Assembly: GCA_900553205.1 (NCBI GenBank)
Contig: USCK01000038.1
Span: 1 to 13,973 of the forward strand
From: an uncultured bacterium
GTDB lineage: Bacteria; Cyanobacteriota; Vampirovibrionia; Gastranaerophilales; Gastranaerophilaceae
Direction of reading: 5' to 3'
DNA: 13,973 nucleotides
The notes under the pieces were generated by a model that was not told the origin of the DNA, searched no databases, and saw nothing but the letters and a program-made list of their open reading frames with translations. Positions 12,066 to 13,973 of this stretch are shown piece by piece (within the stretch, counting starts at the first letter, position 1; every line of letters begins with the position of its first letter). The translations under genes and the position numbers were made by a program.

Positions 12066-12620
12066 ATGACAACAATCTCTCCAAACTACGCAAATGTGAA
12101 TTTTAGAGCAACAGAACAAGTACAACCTAAAAAAGCAGAAACAAATGCTCAGTCAAAAAACGAGTCAAAAGGTATGTCTAATGCGATGAAGGCTGGGATT
12201 GGGCTTGCTGCATTGTCAGTTGCAGTAATTGGAGGTTTGGCAGCTAAAAAACATATTGATGCAAAAAACTTTCCAAAGAATTTTATTAAAAATTTTGAAA
12301 AGACTTACGGAGAAGTAGAAAATGTCGGCAAAGAAGTTACTTATGAAAGAATAGCTGAATATGTGGTAGAAATGGACAAGAAATATTCTGAAGCTACAAA
12401 ATCTTTAATTATACGTTTAAATGAAAAAGGTTTGAAAACATTGCCGGAGTTTAAAGATAAAAAGATTCCCGAAAGTTTGTTGGGTGCAAAAGATGGGGTT
12501 AGTGTTATCATCTTAGATTCAGAAAATCGTTATATAAATGCAAAATCTTTCATCGGTGAAACTTTGGATAATGATATCAAAGGTATATTCGGTGATGGAA
12601 CGTCTGCTGTTTTAGAATAA
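12066..12620 (+). CDS. Small single-pass membrane protein, unknown function
   Basis: I cannot assign a family to this 184-residue protein. The first 15 residues, MTTISPNYANVNFRA, resemble a short N-terminal pattern I recall from many uncharacterised proteins of gut Melainabacteria; that is memory, not a search. Residues 15-40 are polar and disordered-looking (Lys/Asn/Ser-rich). One hydrophobic segment follows at about 42-60 (AGIGLAALSVAVIGGLAA), then a soluble domain of about 120 residues containing KNFEKTYGEVENVGKEVTYE, GLKTLPEFKDKKIPES and DGVSVIILDSENRYINAKSF. There is no cleavable signal, so it is probably a signal-anchor protein. AAGAAGG lies six bases before the ATG. A pentanucleotide array lies upstream, and an inverted repeat separates it from the convergent TolC gene. 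Confidence 0.8.
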   Translation: MTTISPNYANVNFRATEQVQPKKAETNAQSKNESKGMSNAMKAGIGLAALSVAVIGGLAAKKHIDAKNFPKNFIKNFEKTYGEVENVGKEVTYERIAEYVVEMDKKYSEATKSLIIRLNEKGLKTLPEFKDKKIPESLLGAKDGVSVIILDSENRYINAKSFIGETLDNDIKGIFGDGTSAVLE

Positions 12621-12625
12621 AGCTT

Positions 12626-12659
12626 ATAGATTCAGGCATAATTGTTCAACTGATTCTAT
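12626..12659. terminator. Possible shared terminator between convergent genes
   Basis: ATAGATTCAG (12626-12635) and CTGATTCTAT (12650-12659) pair at nine of ten positions around a 14-base loop. They fill the short gap between the rightward membrane protein gene and the leftward TolC gene. On the plus strand a T-run (TCTTTTTT) comes only about ten bases later, inside the TolC coding region; none follows directly on the minus strand. It may still stop transcription in both directions. Confidence 0.35.
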
Positions 12660-13973
12660 CTACAATTCATCTTTTTTATTCTCTTTAGCTTCTTCTTCGG
12701 CTCTGTGTTCGCAGTGCATTGATGCTTCCAGCTTGTTTATGATTTCTTTATAGTGATAGTGCAGTGCGTGTTCGGCTTGTGCGTGCAAATCATCAAAATG
12801 ATAGTGCATTGCAATTTCCAAATCTGCCAAAGAGGTATTATATTCATAAAGTCGTTTAATATATTCAATCTTTGCATTATTATAATTTTTCCTAGCTTGT
12901 TGTAATGCGATATAGTCACTTTTTCCTTCGTCATAACGTTTGTTTGCAAGATTAAATTCTTCCAGTGCGTCTTTTGCTTCCTGTTTTGAGATATCAATTT
13001 GTTCTTCGTTTTTATCAACTATCAAAAAGTTTCGTTTAACATCAAAATACAAGTTTTGTTTGAATTCGTCAACTGCATTGTCTGCAAGGTTCAGATTAGC
13101 TTTTGCTCTATCAATTTCATGTTTAAATTGTTTGATATTCAAAGCTGTTGACATATTGATATACATATTTATATCGTTGTTAGATTCGTGTCGATAATTG
13201 TAATAATTATATCCGACATTTCCGGTTATTGCCGGATAATATTGTCGTTTTGCATAAATTAGCGCTTGTTTCATAGCCTTTTGCGTAGCTTCAAGCACCC
13301 ATAAATCAGGGCTGTTGTGATAAGCAAGTCCGTATGCTTCATCAAGTGTAAACGGTAAAATCTTCAATTTCGATTCGTCATTCATTTCAATTTTTGTTTT
13401 AAGAGCTACATTCTTTATATTTTTATCACTATTTTGTTGAGATGATTTTATATAATCAGGAATAAATTTATCCGTAAAATTAAAAGTATAAAGTTTTTCG
13501 ATATCAAAATCAGGGGCATAGGCAACATACATTTCATTTGCCAAAGCCGTAAAAGCTACATCATAATTGTTTTCAGCATCAGATAATCTGAGTTCGGCAT
13601 CTCTTAAAAATACTTTTGCTTCAAGATAATCAATCTGACTTTTTCTGCCAGTTTCAAAAAGTTTCTTTGTTCGTTCTACATTTCTTTGATTTATCAGAAC
13701 ATTGGTTTGTTCCACTTCCAACTCTGCTTTTGCTTGAAGAACTCTAAAATACTTCATTTTTATTTTATAAATGGTATTACAAATGCTATCCATAAATTCA
13801 TATTCTGCAGCGAGCTTATAAAATTTTTCCATTCTGATAAGTGAATTTGATTTGCCGAAGTCCCATATCAACTGTTGCAAATATACTCCTGCAGAAGGTA
13901 GTTGTCTGTATGAAGAACCTCTTTCGTCATTTTTGTTGGAATTATATTCCTGATAAATCCCGATACCACCTCC
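12660..13973 (-). CDS. TolC-family outer membrane efflux protein, N-terminus cut by window edge
   Basis: The frame is open from the stop at 12660 to the window end, giving 437 residues, so the true start lies beyond 13973. The visible protein has the two-fold TolC/OEP repeat. The first unit begins near the edge with LPSAGVYLQQLIWDFGKSN and long helices (VLQAKAELEVEQTNVLINQ, DYLEAKVFLRDAELRLSDAE). The second begins near DEAYGLAYHNSPDLWVLEA, with RQYYPAITGNVGYNYYNYRH entering the barrel, followed by periplasmic helices (IDRAKANLNLADNAVDEFKQ, YIALQQARKNYNNAKIEY). It would form the trimeric outer membrane duct of an efflux or type I secretion system. The last 50 residues are unusual: after DLEIAMHYHF comes a tail with eight histidines and a cysteine, ending in Glu/Lys. 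Partner pump genes would lie outside the window. Confidence 0.9.
   Translation of the reverse strand, partial: GGGIGIYQEYNSNKNDERGSSYRQLPSAGVYLQQLIWDFGKSNSLIRMEKFYKLAAEYEFMDSICNTIYKIKMKYFRVLQAKAELEVEQTNVLINQRNVERTKKLFETGRKSQIDYLEAKVFLRDAELRLSDAENNYDVAFTALANEMYVAYAPDFDIEKLYTFNFTDKFIPDYIKSSQQNSDKNIKNVALKTKIEMNDESKLKILPFTLDEAYGLAYHNSPDLWVLEATQKAMKQALIYAKRQYYPAITGNVGYNYYNYRHESNNDINMYINMSTALNIKQFKHEIDRAKANLNLADNAVDEFKQNLYFDVKRNFLIVDKNEEQIDISKQEAKDALEEFNLANKRYDEGKSDYIALQQARKNYNNAKIEYIKRLYEYNTSLADLEIAMHYHFDDLHAQAEHALHYHYKEIINKLEASMHCEHRAEEEAKENKKDEL

Overview
The window is AT-rich bacterial DNA. Its best taxonomic clue is the ATP synthase block: on the minus strand the genes run a, c, b', b, delta, alpha, gamma, with two b-type stalk subunits and no beta or epsilon gene next to gamma. 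That is the cyanobacterial layout. The gamma subunit lacks the extra regulatory segment of photosynthetic cyanobacteria, there is no photosynthesis gene, and a small membrane protein starts with MTTISPNYANVNFRA, a style of N-terminus I associate with gut Melainabacteria. I infer a non-photosynthetic cyanobacterial relative (Vampirovibrionia/Gastranaerophilales-like), probably from a gut metagenome. This is inference, not a database result.

Layout from left to right. Positions 1-344 hold an intergenic repeat cluster. Positions 345-1253 (+) encode a secreted or membrane-anchored protein with three internal repeats. It converges, with only two bases between stop codons, on the seven-gene F-type ATP synthase operon (1256-6353, -). 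Perfect hairpins lie in two of that operon's intergenic gaps. Upstream on the same strand is comM (6476-7984), which has its own strong promoter.

Positions 8005-10788 (-) form a compact unit behind a cobalamin riboswitch (10794-10886). It holds a B12-binding-type radical SAM gene, an ATP-grasp ligase and an 84-residue protein of unknown function. The radical SAM gene is broken by a -1 frameshift inside its iron-sulfur motif, where the third cysteine is also missing. The ATP-grasp gene has its ribosome site over the preceding stop codon, and the small gene overlaps it by 17 bases. The unit looks like a small biosynthetic operon, possibly decaying, whose product I cannot name.

Positions 10925-11421 hold two divergent XRE-type repressor genes around nested inverted repeats, a likely autoregulated switch. 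Positions 11422-12065 are non-coding and contain a composite element with inverted ends, related to the one at the left edge, and a pentanucleotide array just upstream of the small membrane protein gene (12066-12620, +). The right end is a TolC-family outer membrane efflux gene (12660-13973, -). It runs off the window at its N-terminus and has an unusual histidine-rich C-terminal tail.

The most distinctive parts are the riboswitch/radical SAM/ATP-grasp unit with its damaged cluster motif, the divergent repressor switch, and two promoters whose -10 boxes sit exactly seven bases before start codons that lack ribosome sites.
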